Origin: JAWOLE01 sp035263845
GTDB lineage: Bacteria; Acidobacteriota; Thermoanaerobaculia; UBA5066; Gp7-AA6
NCBI GenBank assembly: GCA_035263845.1
Contig: DATFQY010000093.1
Location: forward strand, 1-64,000
DNA length: 64,000 nucleotides
Direction of reading: 5' to 3'
Of this stretch, positions 33,555-41,852 are shown one piece after another; positions within the stretch are counted from its first letter, which is position 1; each line of letters begins with the position of its first letter. Made by a program: the position numbers and the translations under genes. Below the pieces are notes generated by a model. It was not told the origin of the DNA and made no database searches. It saw only the letters and a program-made list of their open reading frames with translations.

Positions 33555-34396
33555 TCGCCGCGATCCAGGCCTACGGACTCACGGACGTCGGAAGGAAACG
33601 AAAGCACAACGAGGACGCCTTCGCGCTGGACGTCAGCGAGGGGCTCTTCATCGTGGCCGACGGAATGGGCGGGCACGCGGCGGGAGAGGTCGCGTCGAAG
33701 ATCACGGTCGAGACGATCGGCGAGTTCATCGCTGCAACGCGGCAGAAGGAAGAAGCGACCTGGCCCTTCAAGTACAACCACGAGCTCGACTTCAACAGCA
33801 ACCGCCTCGCGGTGGCGATCGAGAAGGCCAACGAGCGGGTCATGGCCGCCGTGGCGGCGCAGCCGTGGTTGAAGGGAATGGGTACGACCGTGGTCGCCGG
33901 GCTCCTGAACGAGAAGCTCCTCTCGCTGGCCCACGTCGGCGACAGCCGAGCCTACCTGTTCCGCGACGGACAGCTCTCGCGCCTGACGGACGACCACTCC
34001 TGGGTCCACGAGCAGGTCACCGCGGGCATCCTCACGGAGGAAGAGGCCAAGACGCATCCCTTGAAGAACGTCGTGACTCGCGCGCTCGGCGGCGGGCCGT
34101 CGGTCTCGCCGGACCTGCAGGAGCTCGTCTTCTCGCCCGGCGACCGGTTCCTCTTCTGCTCGGACGGGCTGACGACGATGGTCAGCGACGAGGAGATTCA
34201 CGAGTCGGCCTCGACGATCAAGGGGACCAAGGAGCTCTGCGAGCACCTCGTCAAGTTGGCCAACGACAAGGGCGGGGTAGACAACATCACGGTCGTCCTC
34301 GTGGACATCGCGGACCCGGGTGCCGCGAGGGCCGAAGCTTCGACGGCGGAATCCGAGGGCGAAACGGTCGCCGTCGGGAGCGAAAAGAAGGCCTGA
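33551..34396 (+). CDS. Stp1/PrpC-type PP2C serine/threonine phosphatase
   Basis: 281 aa. PP2C metal motifs: GRKRKHNEDAF (RxxNED), VADGMGGHAAGEVAS (Asp37, Gly38), LAHVGDSRAYLF, LTDDHSW, FCSDGLT and GGVDNITVV at the end. It removes phosphate from Ser/Thr residues put on by Hanks-type kinases; no kinase is in the window. A short Glu/Ala tail follows the domain. GTG start overlapping the J-domain/TPR gene, so the two are made together. An intrinsic terminator follows at 34400-34423. Confidence 0.9.
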   Translation: MIAAIQAYGLTDVGRKRKHNEDAFALDVSEGLFIVADGMGGHAAGEVASKITVETIGEFIAATRQKEEATWPFKYNHELDFNSNRLAVAIEKANERVMAAVAAQPWLKGMGTTVVAGLLNEKLLSLAHVGDSRAYLFRDGQLSRLTDDHSWVHEQVTAGILTEEEAKTHPLKNVVTRALGGGPSVSPDLQELVFSPGDRFLFCSDGLTTMVSDEEIHESASTIKGTKELCEHLVKLANDKGGVDNITVVLVDIADPGAARAEASTAESEGETVAVGSEKKA

Positions 34397-34399
34397 AAC

Positions 34400-34423
34400 C
34401 GACCCCCGGCCGGGTCGTTTTTT
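34400..34423 (+). terminator. Rho-independent terminator after the PP2C gene
   Basis: CGACCC (34400-34405) pairs with GGGTCG (34412-34417) around a CCGGCC loop and is followed by six T. It lies a few bases after the PP2C stop codon. Confidence 0.8.
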
Positions 34424-34457
34424 CACCAACGCCGGCATTTTCGCCAACGTATAACGG

Positions 34458-34486
34458 TTGACGGAGGCGCGTCCGGCGTCTATCCT
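34458..34486 (+). promoter_or_regulatory. predicted sigma-70 promoter, likely leaderless transcript
   Basis: TTGACG (34458-34463), 17-nt spacer, TATCCT (34481-34486). The ATG of the next gene is at 34495, 8 nt past the -10, so transcription would begin at or next to the start codon. Confidence 0.65.
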
Positions 34487-34494
34487 GACTTTTG

Positions 34495-35958
34495 ATGCGG
34501 CGGGAAAAGAGGGAAGGCATCGTTTCTAAGGTCTTGACCTGTAGCGTCTTGTTCGCTGCGGCCGCGTTTGTCGCAGCCGGCGCGGAGCTTCGCGTCGTCT
34601 CCGGACAGCAGGCATGGACCGAGAGTCCCTACCGCAATTTCAACTCTCCTCGCGCGATCCTGGGAGGGGCGGTCCTCGTCGCCGACGAGGCTTCGGATTC
34701 CTCCCTGGCGACGACCCTCGCCCTGGACCTCCAGGCCCTGCGCGGCGAGCTCCACGAAAGGGGCGGCTGGCGAGCGCCGTTTGGAGACGGCGAGCCGCTC
34801 CGGGTCTACGTCGCGAGAAAAGAGGCCGGGGGTGTGCGGCGTCTCGCGGTCAAGGCGATCGAGAAAGGGCAGCTCGCCGGCGCCTCGATCCAGATCGACG
34901 GCACCGGGATGACCGACGACGAGATCTCCCGCGAGACCGCTCGCCTCTACTCGTTCGCGACCCTGACGGCCTACGGCGCTCCGGACAATTCCTTCCTGAC
35001 CTCCGCGGTCGCGGACTTCCTCTCGGCCGGTGTCCGGCCGCAGCAGGATCGCGAGGAGGCCCTGATGGCCGCCGCGGCCCCGGGGCTCGACCTGTCCGCG
35101 CAGGCCGACGCGCTCGGACGCTTCTACGTGGAAGAGTTCGCGCGGGCGACGGGAGGCTCCTCGGAGCTGAAAGCGATCTGGGAGAAGGCCGCGGAGTCCG
35201 GGCAGGCCGTGCTACCGATCTTTCTGCGCGCGTATACCGACGCGACCGGCGAAGGAGCCGACCGCCTCCTACTTCGATTCGCGGCGCGCCTCTACTCTTC
35301 CCTCGAACCGGAGGCCTCGCCCTCGCGGATCGGACTGCTCGACCTGCAGACCGGGGCGCTCGACGCATCCGCGCCGGTCGCCTTCGTGGTCCGGCACCGA
35401 AGCTACGTGCCGGGGCTCGACTCGCCGGCCGCGTTCCGCGTGACCTGGCCCGAGGCCGGCGCCGCCGCGGCCGTCGTGCTTCATTACCGCGACGGAGCGA
35501 TCCCGCCCGACGTCGTCTTCTTCGCCGCCGGGGACTCGCGGCCGATTCCGCTCGCCGGCGTCGCGCGGCTGGACTGGCTGGTCGCGGGCTCCGAGAGCTC
35601 CGCGGCGCCGGCTCCCGCCCCGGCGTCGTTCGAGACGCTCGCGGGCTATCCCTACAGCGGCCTCTCGGCCCACGCTTCCGCGGGAGAGGAAGGGCCGAAG
35701 GTCTGGTGGTCCACTGCCTCCCACCAGTCGCTTGCCGGCTGGGCGATCTTCCGCGAGGAAGTGCTTCCGGACGGGCGTGTGGCCCGGACGGGGCCCGAGA
35801 TCCTTCCCGCGTCGGACCAGGGGGGCGAGCCGCTGCGCTACGTCTTCGTGGATCCCGCGGCGTCGGCCGGCACGTACTACCGCTACACGGTATGGGCCGT
35901 GACGGAAGAAGGCACGCTGTCGAGGGCCTTCGCCGCGACCCTTCGCACCGCGGACTAG
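34495..35958 (+). CDS. hypothetical secreted protein
   Basis: 487 aa from ATG 34495. A signal peptide is visible (basic MRREKREGIVSK, hydrophobic VLTCSVLFAAAAFVAAGA, cleavage near AGA-EL). The rest is an exported protein of unknown family: a helical middle (about 130-250) and a C-terminal part with FnIII-like phrases (FREEVLPDGRVARTG, AGTYYRYTVWAVTEEGTLSRAF). No catalytic motif was recognised. Own promoter immediately upstream (34458-34486) and no SD, consistent with a leaderless mRNA. Confidence 0.7.
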   Translation: MRREKREGIVSKVLTCSVLFAAAAFVAAGAELRVVSGQQAWTESPYRNFNSPRAILGGAVLVADEASDSSLATTLALDLQALRGELHERGGWRAPFGDGEPLRVYVARKEAGGVRRLAVKAIEKGQLAGASIQIDGTGMTDDEISRETARLYSFATLTAYGAPDNSFLTSAVADFLSAGVRPQQDREEALMAAAAPGLDLSAQADALGRFYVEEFARATGGSSELKAIWEKAAESGQAVLPIFLRAYTDATGEGADRLLLRFAARLYSSLEPEASPSRIGLLDLQTGALDASAPVAFVVRHRSYVPGLDSPAAFRVTWPEAGAAAAVVLHYRDGAIPPDVVFFAAGDSRPIPLAGVARLDWLVAGSESSAAPAPAPASFETLAGYPYSGLSAHASAGEEGPKVWWSTASHQSLAGWAIFREEVLPDGRVARTGPEILPASDQGGEPLRYVFVDPAASAGTYYRYTVWAVTEEGTLSRAFAATLRTAD

Positions 35959-36020
35959 GAACTTTCAAGCGACAAGGGACTGCCCGGGCAAGGCAGCGCC
36001 TTTGCTTGCCGGAATGAACG

Positions 36021-36812
36021 ATGAACAACGGAAAAATGGATAACGGAAAGCCGGAAAAGAAAGTCCGCCGCGAGCCGGACGTCGGCAAGATCATCGACCG
36101 CACCATCGTGCGGCTCTGGGACACGATCGAGGAGCTCGAGGCGCTGACTCCGGCGGAGCTGCGCTTCTACCGCGTCGCCGTCTTCGGCAGCGCGAGGCTG
36201 AAGCCGGAAGACCAGGAGTACAGCGACGTCAAGAAGCTCGCCGAGATGCTGACGGAGCTCGGCTGCGACATCGTGACCGGCGGAGGGCCCGGCCTCATGG
36301 AAGCTGCCAACGAGGGGGCGGCCCTCTCCCGAGGGACGCGCAAGACTCGCTCCTTCGGGCTGACCATCGCGATTCCCTACGAGAAGGCCAACCCATACCT
36401 CGACAGCGTCACGGCGCACCGGACGTTCTTCTCGCGCCTCCACCACTTCGTCCGGATGTCGCAGGCGTTCGTGATCTTCCCGGGCGGCATCGGGACGACG
36501 CTCGAGCTCCTCATGGTCTGGCAGCTCCTCCAGGTCGGCTTCATGACGGAGCGGCCCGTGGTGCTGGTCGGCGAGCTGTGGAAGGGGCTTCTGGAGTGGT
36601 TCCGACGGGACATCGTTCCCCGCGGGCTCATCAACGAGCCGGACCTCGACCTGGTCCAATCGGTGGACACGATCGCCGAGGCCGCCGCCCTGATCGAGCG
36701 GCACAAGGCGATCTTCGATCAGGCCCGCGAGAAGTTCATCCTCGAGAAGCGCCGCGCCCAGCGCGCCGAGCAGGACCCCGCGCCCGTCGTCGTCCCGTCC
36801 GGCCGCGAATGA
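36021..36812 (+). CDS. LOG-family (TIGR00730-like) nucleotide-binding protein
   Basis: 263 aa Rossmann fold. VAVFGSARLKPED, DIVTGGGPGLMEAANEGA and the family signature FPGGIGTTLELLMVWQLLQ (PGGxGTxxE) are clear. Such proteins are nucleoside-5'-monophosphate phosphoribohydrolases (LOG) or relatives. The FHHFVRMSQ-like element RLHHFVRMSQAFVIF fits the larger PpnN-like group; activity is not proven. The first dozen residues (MNNGKMDNGKPEKK) are a low-complexity Asn/Lys/Gly leader, possibly from a short repeat. The 3' end overlaps the convergent Nudix gene by 77 bases. Confidence 0.82.
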   Translation: MNNGKMDNGKPEKKVRREPDVGKIIDRTIVRLWDTIEELEALTPAELRFYRVAVFGSARLKPEDQEYSDVKKLAEMLTELGCDIVTGGGPGLMEAANEGAALSRGTRKTRSFGLTIAIPYEKANPYLDSVTAHRTFFSRLHHFVRMSQAFVIFPGGIGTTLELLMVWQLLQVGFMTERPVVLVGELWKGLLEWFRRDIVPRGLINEPDLDLVQSVDTIAEAAALIERHKAIFDQAREKFILEKRRAQRAEQDPAPVVVPSGRE

Positions 36813-37206
36813 TCTCTCCGTGGTCGAAGGCGTAGTCGAGCCGGGCAAGCTCGCGTCTCGAAAACCATCTCGCCTCGGCCGCGTCGTCTGAGCCCTTCGC
36901 CTTCCCTCGAACGGGCCGGGCCGCGTAGAGCACCGTGACGGTGTGCCAGCGCGGGTCGCGCTTGGGGTCCGAGTAGACTCCGAGGAACCTGCCGACGCGG
37001 ACGGTGACGCCGGTCTCCTCGCGGGTCTCGCGCGCGCAGCATTCCTCCGTCGTCTCGCCGTACTCGCAGAAGCCCCCGGGCAGTGCCCAGCTCCCGAGAA
37101 AGGGCGGCCTTCCCCGGCGGACGAGGAGGAGCCTTCCGCGCTTGTCGGTGACGAAGGCGTCCACCGTGACTCTCGGGAGTTTCTTGTTGCGGAAGAAGTC
37201 CGGCAT
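36736..37206 (-). CDS. Nudix hydrolase
   Basis: 156 aa. The Nudix box is complete: GGFCEYGETTEECCARETREETGV, with the REETGV metal-binding Glu residues. The N-terminus PRVTVDAFVTDKRGRLLLVRR and GSWALPGGF resemble ADP-ribose or NADH pyrophosphatase-type members; substrate cannot be told. The last 30 residues are Arg/Gly-rich and overlap the LOG gene on the other strand, so they may be a chance extension. ATG 37206 shares one base with the helicase stop (TGATG), linking the two genes. Confidence 0.88.
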   Translation of the reverse strand: MPDFFRNKKLPRVTVDAFVTDKRGRLLLVRRGRPPFLGSWALPGGFCEYGETTEECCARETREETGVTVRVGRFLGVYSDPKRDPRWHTVTVLYAARPVRGKAKGSDDAAEARWFSRRELARLDYAFDHGEIIRGRTGRRRARGPARRAGRGASRG

Positions 37207-39608
37207 CACTGGCCGTACTTGCCGAAGAACTCGCGGATCTCGTCGGCCGGACGGTCCGTGACGAGCTCGCGCGGCGTCTCGCCGTACCAGTCGCGCGGAA
37301 GGTAGCGAGCGTAGGGCTTCTCGAGGAACCGGCGGCAGATCAGGGCGATCACACCGCGGTCCGTCTCGCTCCGGATCAGCCGGCCGGCCGCCTGCACGAC
37401 CCGCGTCATCCCCGGCTGAAGGTAGGCGTAGTCGAAGCCCGCCTCCTCCTGCTCCTCGAAGTAGCGGCGCAGGAGTTCCCGCTCGAAGGAGACCTGAGGA
37501 AGCGCCGGCGAGACGACGAAGACCGCGGAGAGAAGCTCGCCCGGATAATCCACGCCCTCGGCGTACATGCCGCCGGAGACCGCGAAGAGGAGGATCCCGC
37601 CGGGAGGCGGCGAGGCCAGGGCCTGGAGGATTTGCTGCCTCTCGAAGTCCGAAAGGTCCGCCCGCTGGACGAGCAGGCGCGCGCGGGTCGGCGGCATCGC
37701 GGCGGCGACGTCGGCCAGGAAACGGTAGGAGGGGAAGAGGACGAGGGCGTTGCCGGTGTGCGCCTCGGCCATCTCCGCGACGAGCTTCGCGATGCGGCCG
37801 CAGTTCTCCTCCCGCGCCTTGTACGTCGTGCGGACCTGGGGAAGGATCATGACCTTCCGGTTCTCCGGCGGGAACGGCGGTGGGAGGGAGAGCGAGGACG
37901 TCCTGTCGCGCTCGAGGCCGAGGACCCGCTCGAAAGCCTCCGGCGGAGTCAGGGTCGCCGAGAGGAGCACGGTCGAGGAGGCGGACGAAAAGACCGGCGC
38001 GAGCGCACGGGCGGGGTCGAGGCAGACGAGCGCGAGGCGGATGCCGGCCGCGCGCCGCTCGACGACGCACGTGAAGTCGGAGCCCCACATGTTGAGGACC
38101 GCCGCGAAGCGCTGGAGCGCGTAGTGCGCGTCCATGACCGGATCGTCGGGAAGGGCGAGCTTCGTGTCCCGTTTCCACGCGAGGTAGGCCAGGAGCCTGG
38201 GCTCCCAGTCGGCTCGCAGCGCATGGATGGCGTCGGCCGGCGGCAGAGTCTCCGCGATCGCGTCGCCTTCCTCGGGAAGCTCGCTCGCTGCCTCGTGGAG
38301 GAGGTCGAGAACCTCTTCGATGGAAGAGCAGAGCGACGCGAAAAGGGCACCCGGCTGGAGGATCAGGTGGTTCAAGAGCGGGCGGAAGTCCTCCTCGAGG
38401 ATCTCCGGGGAAAAGATCCTTCGGGCCCGGTCAGGAAGGTTGTGCGCCTCGTCCACGAGGAGGATGACGTCTTTGAGCTCCTCGCCGACCAGGTGCCGCA
38501 TCGCCGCGGCCGGCTCGAAGACGTAGTTGTAGTCCGCCACGATCGCGTCGGCCCGGCCGGCGAGCTCGAGCTGGACCTCGAAGGGGCAGACCTCCTCGCG
38601 CCGCGCTTCCTCGAAAACCGTGTCGGGATCCTGGTGGGGGTAGCGTTCCCGCAGACGACCGAGGATGTTCGAGGCCGCCATCTTCTCGGGGTAGCCACGC
38701 GCGAACCGGCAGAACTCCTCGTGGCAGAGGATCCGGTCGTTGGCGCACATCTTCTCCTTGGCGCGGACCTGGACGGTCGCGAACGTCCGCTCGTTCATCG
38801 CCGTCAGGGCGGAGACCGCCATCTTCTGCTGGAGCGTCTTGGACGTCAGGAAGACGACCTGCTTGCCGGAGGTGAGCCCCTCGCGCAGCGCGGGATAGAG
38901 AACCGCCGCAGTCTTGCCCGATCCCGTGGGGGCTTCGGCGATCAGGTTCTCGCCGTTGGAAACGGCTCGAGCAACCGCCTCCATGAGCTTTTCCTGGATC
39001 GGACGCGGCGCGGTATGCGGGAAGGGGAGCCGCTCCGCGGATTTCGCCTTGCGGGCCCGGATCGCGGCCTGCGCCCTCCACATCCGGAGCAGCGCCCCCA
39101 GGCGCCTCTCGATGTCTCCTTCGCAGGATTCCTCGTCGTAGGGGACCGCGATCGAGACCTCTTCGCCCGTCCCGATGTCGACGTACACGAGCGCCGCCGA
39201 GACCCGCGGGTGCCCGAGCCGCTTCCAGAGATAGCAGTACGCGAGGAGCTGCCGGCGGTCCCGCTCGAAGGCGTATCCGGACGGCCGGATGCCTTCCGAG
39301 GGCAGGTCCGTGGACTTGAACTCCTCGATCAGCCAGTAGCCGGCTTCGCGCTCGAGGCATCCGTCGAGGCGGCCCGTCAGGATTGCCGTCCAGTCCTCGA
39401 CGGGGATCCGCGCCTGAAGGTGGACCTCGCAGCGGTACGCCGCGAATGTCTCCTTGCGCGCCGAGAGAATCCGGGAATGGATCTGCGTTCCCAGCCCGAG
39501 CCGGCGCCACCCTTCGCCCCGATCGAACCCGACCCGGCGAAAACCTTCGTCCTCGGCAAGCTCGCGGGCATTGACCTCGAAGGTCTTCGTGGTCTCGTCG
39601 AATCTCAC
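37206..39608 (-). CDS. PD-(D/E)XK nuclease-Rad3/DinG-type helicase fusion
   Basis: 800 aa. Residues 1-150 have a RecB/Cas4-like nuclease pattern: GRLDG with Asp82, WLIEEFKST with Glu96 and Lys98, and the RRQLLAYCYL motif. Residues about 200-800 are a superfamily 2 Rad3/XPD-type helicase: Walker A APTGSGKT (226-233), four Cys for an iron-sulfur cluster (287, 294, 299, 340), DEAH box (385-388), VLLSATL and the closing QAAGRLIRSETDRG. A DNA repair or processing role is likely. GTG start at 39608 gives MRFDETTKTF. Followed by the Nudix gene. Confidence 0.85.
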   Translation of the reverse strand: MRFDETTKTFEVNARELAEDEGFRRVGFDRGEGWRRLGLGTQIHSRILSARKETFAAYRCEVHLQARIPVEDWTAILTGRLDGCLEREAGYWLIEEFKSTDLPSEGIRPSGYAFERDRRQLLAYCYLWKRLGHPRVSAALVYVDIGTGEEVSIAVPYDEESCEGDIERRLGALLRMWRAQAAIRARKAKSAERLPFPHTAPRPIQEKLMEAVARAVSNGENLIAEAPTGSGKTAAVLYPALREGLTSGKQVVFLTSKTLQQKMAVSALTAMNERTFATVQVRAKEKMCANDRILCHEEFCRFARGYPEKMAASNILGRLRERYPHQDPDTVFEEARREEVCPFEVQLELAGRADAIVADYNYVFEPAAAMRHLVGEELKDVILLVDEAHNLPDRARRIFSPEILEEDFRPLLNHLILQPGALFASLCSSIEEVLDLLHEAASELPEEGDAIAETLPPADAIHALRADWEPRLLAYLAWKRDTKLALPDDPVMDAHYALQRFAAVLNMWGSDFTCVVERRAAGIRLALVCLDPARALAPVFSSASSTVLLSATLTPPEAFERVLGLERDRTSSLSLPPPFPPENRKVMILPQVRTTYKAREENCGRIAKLVAEMAEAHTGNALVLFPSYRFLADVAAAMPPTRARLLVQRADLSDFERQQILQALASPPPGGILLFAVSGGMYAEGVDYPGELLSAVFVVSPALPQVSFERELLRRYFEEQEEAGFDYAYLQPGMTRVVQAAGRLIRSETDRGVIALICRRFLEKPYARYLPRDWYGETPRELVTDRPADEIREFFGKYGQ

Positions 39609-39662
39609 AGGCGTGAAAAGGGCGTCACGAACGACCGGGAATCTGAAAGCACGATCATCGAT

Positions 39663-39668
39663 TATAAT
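39663..39668 (+). promoter_or_regulatory. consensus -10 box 7 nt before the dacB-like start
   Basis: TATAAT at 39663-39668, ATG at 39675. No good -35 at 17 nt. The spacing implies transcription starts at or next to the start codon. Confidence 0.5.
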
Positions 39669-39674
39669 TCCGCT

Positions 39675-41204
39675 ATGGGGCGCTTCCCGTTGATTCGGCG
39701 CAGGTTAAGGGCGTGTCTCCTCCTGCCCCTTTTCATCGTCTTCTCCGTCTCTCACCTTGAGGCGGCCGCCCGCAAGAAGAAAACCCAGCCGCCGCCGCAA
39801 CGCCGGGAAGCGCCCTCTTCAGAGGCTTCTTCGCTTGCGGATGCCCTGGCTCTGGCCTCTCAGCGCCCGCCTTCGGGTCCGAACAACTTGTCCATCGAGA
39901 TCGTGGACCTCGACACCGGCGAGCCGGTCTTCCAGCGCAACCCGGACTCGCCCGAGACGATCGCTTCGGTAACGAAGCTCTTCTCGACCGCCACCGCCCT
40001 CCACTACCTGGGGGCGGACTACAAGTTCAAGACGACGTTCTGGCGGACCGGCGAGATCAAGGACGGAGTTCTGCAGGGCTCGCTCTTAGTCGTCGGCGGA
40101 GGAGATCCCAATATCTCGGGACGCTTCTACAACGACGACTACAACGCGGTCTTCGACACGTGGGCGTCGGGGCTGAAGGCGCTCGGCGTGACGAAGGTGA
40201 CCGGGCCGCTGATCCTCAACGACTCCTTCTTCGACAGCGTCACGCGCCATCCGGACTGGAAGGAAGGCCAGGAACAGAAGTGGTACCAGGCGCCGGTTTC
40301 CGCGCTGGCGTACAACGACAACGTCGTCCTCGTGGGGATCCGCCCGGGACCAAAGCCGGGCAAGCCCGCTGCCGTCTCCTTCGAGCCTTCGACCGAGTCC
40401 ATGCGCGCCACATCGAACGCAAAGACCGTCGGCCAGCGCGGCAAGATCGCCGTCGGCGTGCGCAGGGAGGCCGGCTCCAACGCGGTCAGCGTGTCGGGGA
40501 CCGTGCCGATGCGCGGCGTCTGGTGGTCCACACCGATCGCAGTGCATGACCCTATCGCCTTCTTCGGCGGATCGCTGAAGAAGCGCCTGAGGGCCGCAGG
40601 AATCGAGCTCGCCGGGGGGGTCACGCAGAAGGACGTCAAGCCGGACGACACCTGGGCTCTCGTGGCGCAAACGGAGTCGTCGCTCGTGCCGACGCTTACG
40701 GTAATCAACAAGCGCAGCCAGGGCTTCTACGCCGAGCAGACGTTCAAGACCGTCGCCGCTGAGAAGATGGGAAAGGGGACCTGGCCCAACGCGCTCTCGC
40801 TCGAAAAGCAGTTCCTCGCGTCACTCAACCTGGACCCGGACCGATTCGACCTGCATGACGGCTCGGGCCTCTCTCCGAACAACAAGGTGGCCGCCGGCGA
40901 CGTCGTCCGTTTTCTGCGCGCGATGAGCTCGAGCGCCAACGGCGCGGTCTGGAAGACCACGATGGCGACCGGTGGCGAGGCCGAGGGGACGCTGCGCCAC
41001 CGACTCAACGATCCGATCTCTCGCGGCCGCGTCATCGCGAAGACCGGCAGCATCCAGGGCGTCTCCACGCTCGCCGGCTACGCGACCGGAGTTTCCGGAA
41101 AGACCTACGCCTTCGCCATACTCTTAAACGGGGGGCGCGTCTACGACACGAACGGCCACGCCTACCAGGACCGCCTGATCCGCGCCCTGATCAAGAACGG
41201 CTAG
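39675..41204 (+). CDS. dacB: D-alanyl-D-alanine carboxypeptidase/endopeptidase, DacB (PBP4) type
   Basis: 509 aa. An N-terminal signal peptide (RRRLRACLLLPLFIVFSVSHLEA) precedes the serine peptidase S13 fold. The SxxK motif is ASVTKL (Ser98, Lys101). DGSGLSPNNK and the KTG triad (AKTGSIQG, Lys456) are present. The second motif, normally SxN (as in SDNLYAE), reads SQG (Ser348-Gln-Gly350) in NKRSQGFYAEQ, losing the Asn. The enzyme trims or cleaves peptidoglycan peptides in the periplasm; the change may alter activity. Preceded by a consensus -10 right next to the ATG. Confidence 0.88.
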   Translation: MGRFPLIRRRLRACLLLPLFIVFSVSHLEAAARKKKTQPPPQRREAPSSEASSLADALALASQRPPSGPNNLSIEIVDLDTGEPVFQRNPDSPETIASVTKLFSTATALHYLGADYKFKTTFWRTGEIKDGVLQGSLLVVGGGDPNISGRFYNDDYNAVFDTWASGLKALGVTKVTGPLILNDSFFDSVTRHPDWKEGQEQKWYQAPVSALAYNDNVVLVGIRPGPKPGKPAAVSFEPSTESMRATSNAKTVGQRGKIAVGVRREAGSNAVSVSGTVPMRGVWWSTPIAVHDPIAFFGGSLKKRLRAAGIELAGGVTQKDVKPDDTWALVAQTESSLVPTLTVINKRSQGFYAEQTFKTVAAEKMGKGTWPNALSLEKQFLASLNLDPDRFDLHDGSGLSPNNKVAAGDVVRFLRAMSSSANGAVWKTTMATGGEAEGTLRHRLNDPISRGRVIAKTGSIQGVSTLAGYATGVSGKTYAFAILLNGGRVYDTNGHAYQDRLIRALIKNG

Positions 41205-41852
41205 CTGACGGGCTTTCCGTGGCTGGCGAAAGGCGGTTTTGGTAACCCCCCCGGGTCCGGCTATGACCTTCGACCACCGACCCTGTACCTTTCATGCTTG
41301 ACCTGGCCTCCGCAAACCCAGCCAGGAAAAGGGGTTTGTCGCAGAATTGGGCATCTGGAATGGACAAGTCCTGTACTCGTAGGCGTTTCTCTGCTCGCCC
41401 GACCTGTACTGAGACACCTGTCCTCTGGTACAGGTCCACCCTGTCCTTTCGCACAAGGTCGTAGAAAAAGTTCTTGACACGGGGGGGAACCTGAGGCTGA
41501 ATACACCTCGATTCAATAAGCCCTAGGTGGATCCCCTGAGAGCTCGAAAGGGCATGGAAGCGCCCAGCTTTTCGAGGGCGCGTCGTCCGGTGGTTTCAAC
41601 CCAGGAAGCCCAGAAAACACCGGCCGGCATTGATTTTTTTGGGCCGGGCCTGCCGCCCGCGCCCGTTGCACCGGAGACCAAAATGGTCGGTGTTTCAACC
41701 CCAGTCCCTTGGTAACGGCGACTGGGAAAGCTCGCTAAGTAGTGGGAATCACGTAGGTTAGCTTGGGGTCCTTCGGATCCCAAGAGTTGCCCTTGACTGT
41801 TCGTTTGGGCAGCTGTACTCTCCTGTCCAACTCCCAGAAAGGAATTCGGGTC
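41205..41852 (+). other. 648-bp intergenic region at the island's left edge
   Basis: No convincing gene. Several short frames exist on the minus strand (41191-41516) but show no family similarity and no ribosome site. What is visible: a cluster of CCTGTAC sites (41282-41436), a TTGACA at 41474-41479 without a good -10, and a GC-rich stem-forming stretch at about 41640-41720 containing CCCAGTC..GACTGGG. Base composition drops here compared with the flanking chromosome, marking the start of the lower-GC island. Confidence 0.6.
41282..41436. promoter_or_regulatory. cluster of CCTGTAC sites with a 9-bp inverted pair
   Basis: CCTGTAC occurs at 41282, 41370 and 41403, and in inverted form (GTACAGG) at 41428. 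The last two form a perfect 9-bp inverted repeat, GACCTGTAC / GTACAGGTC, at 41401-41409 and 41428-41436, with an 18-nt spacer. The cluster lies upstream of the sigma-like/TPR genes and could be an operator array. Confidence 0.4.

Noticed and set aside
41191..41516. Several overlapping small minus-strand frames between dacB and the island.
   Set aside because: No ribosome site, no hydrophobic or known motif, and they overlap each other; described as non-coding.
41590..41730. CRISPR-like element: two GTTTCAACCC segments (about 41598 and 41693), the second with an internal CCCAGTC..GACTGGG palindrome.
   Set aside because: The two segments share only about 10 bases, the rest differs, there is no third unit with regular spacing, and no cas gene is nearby.
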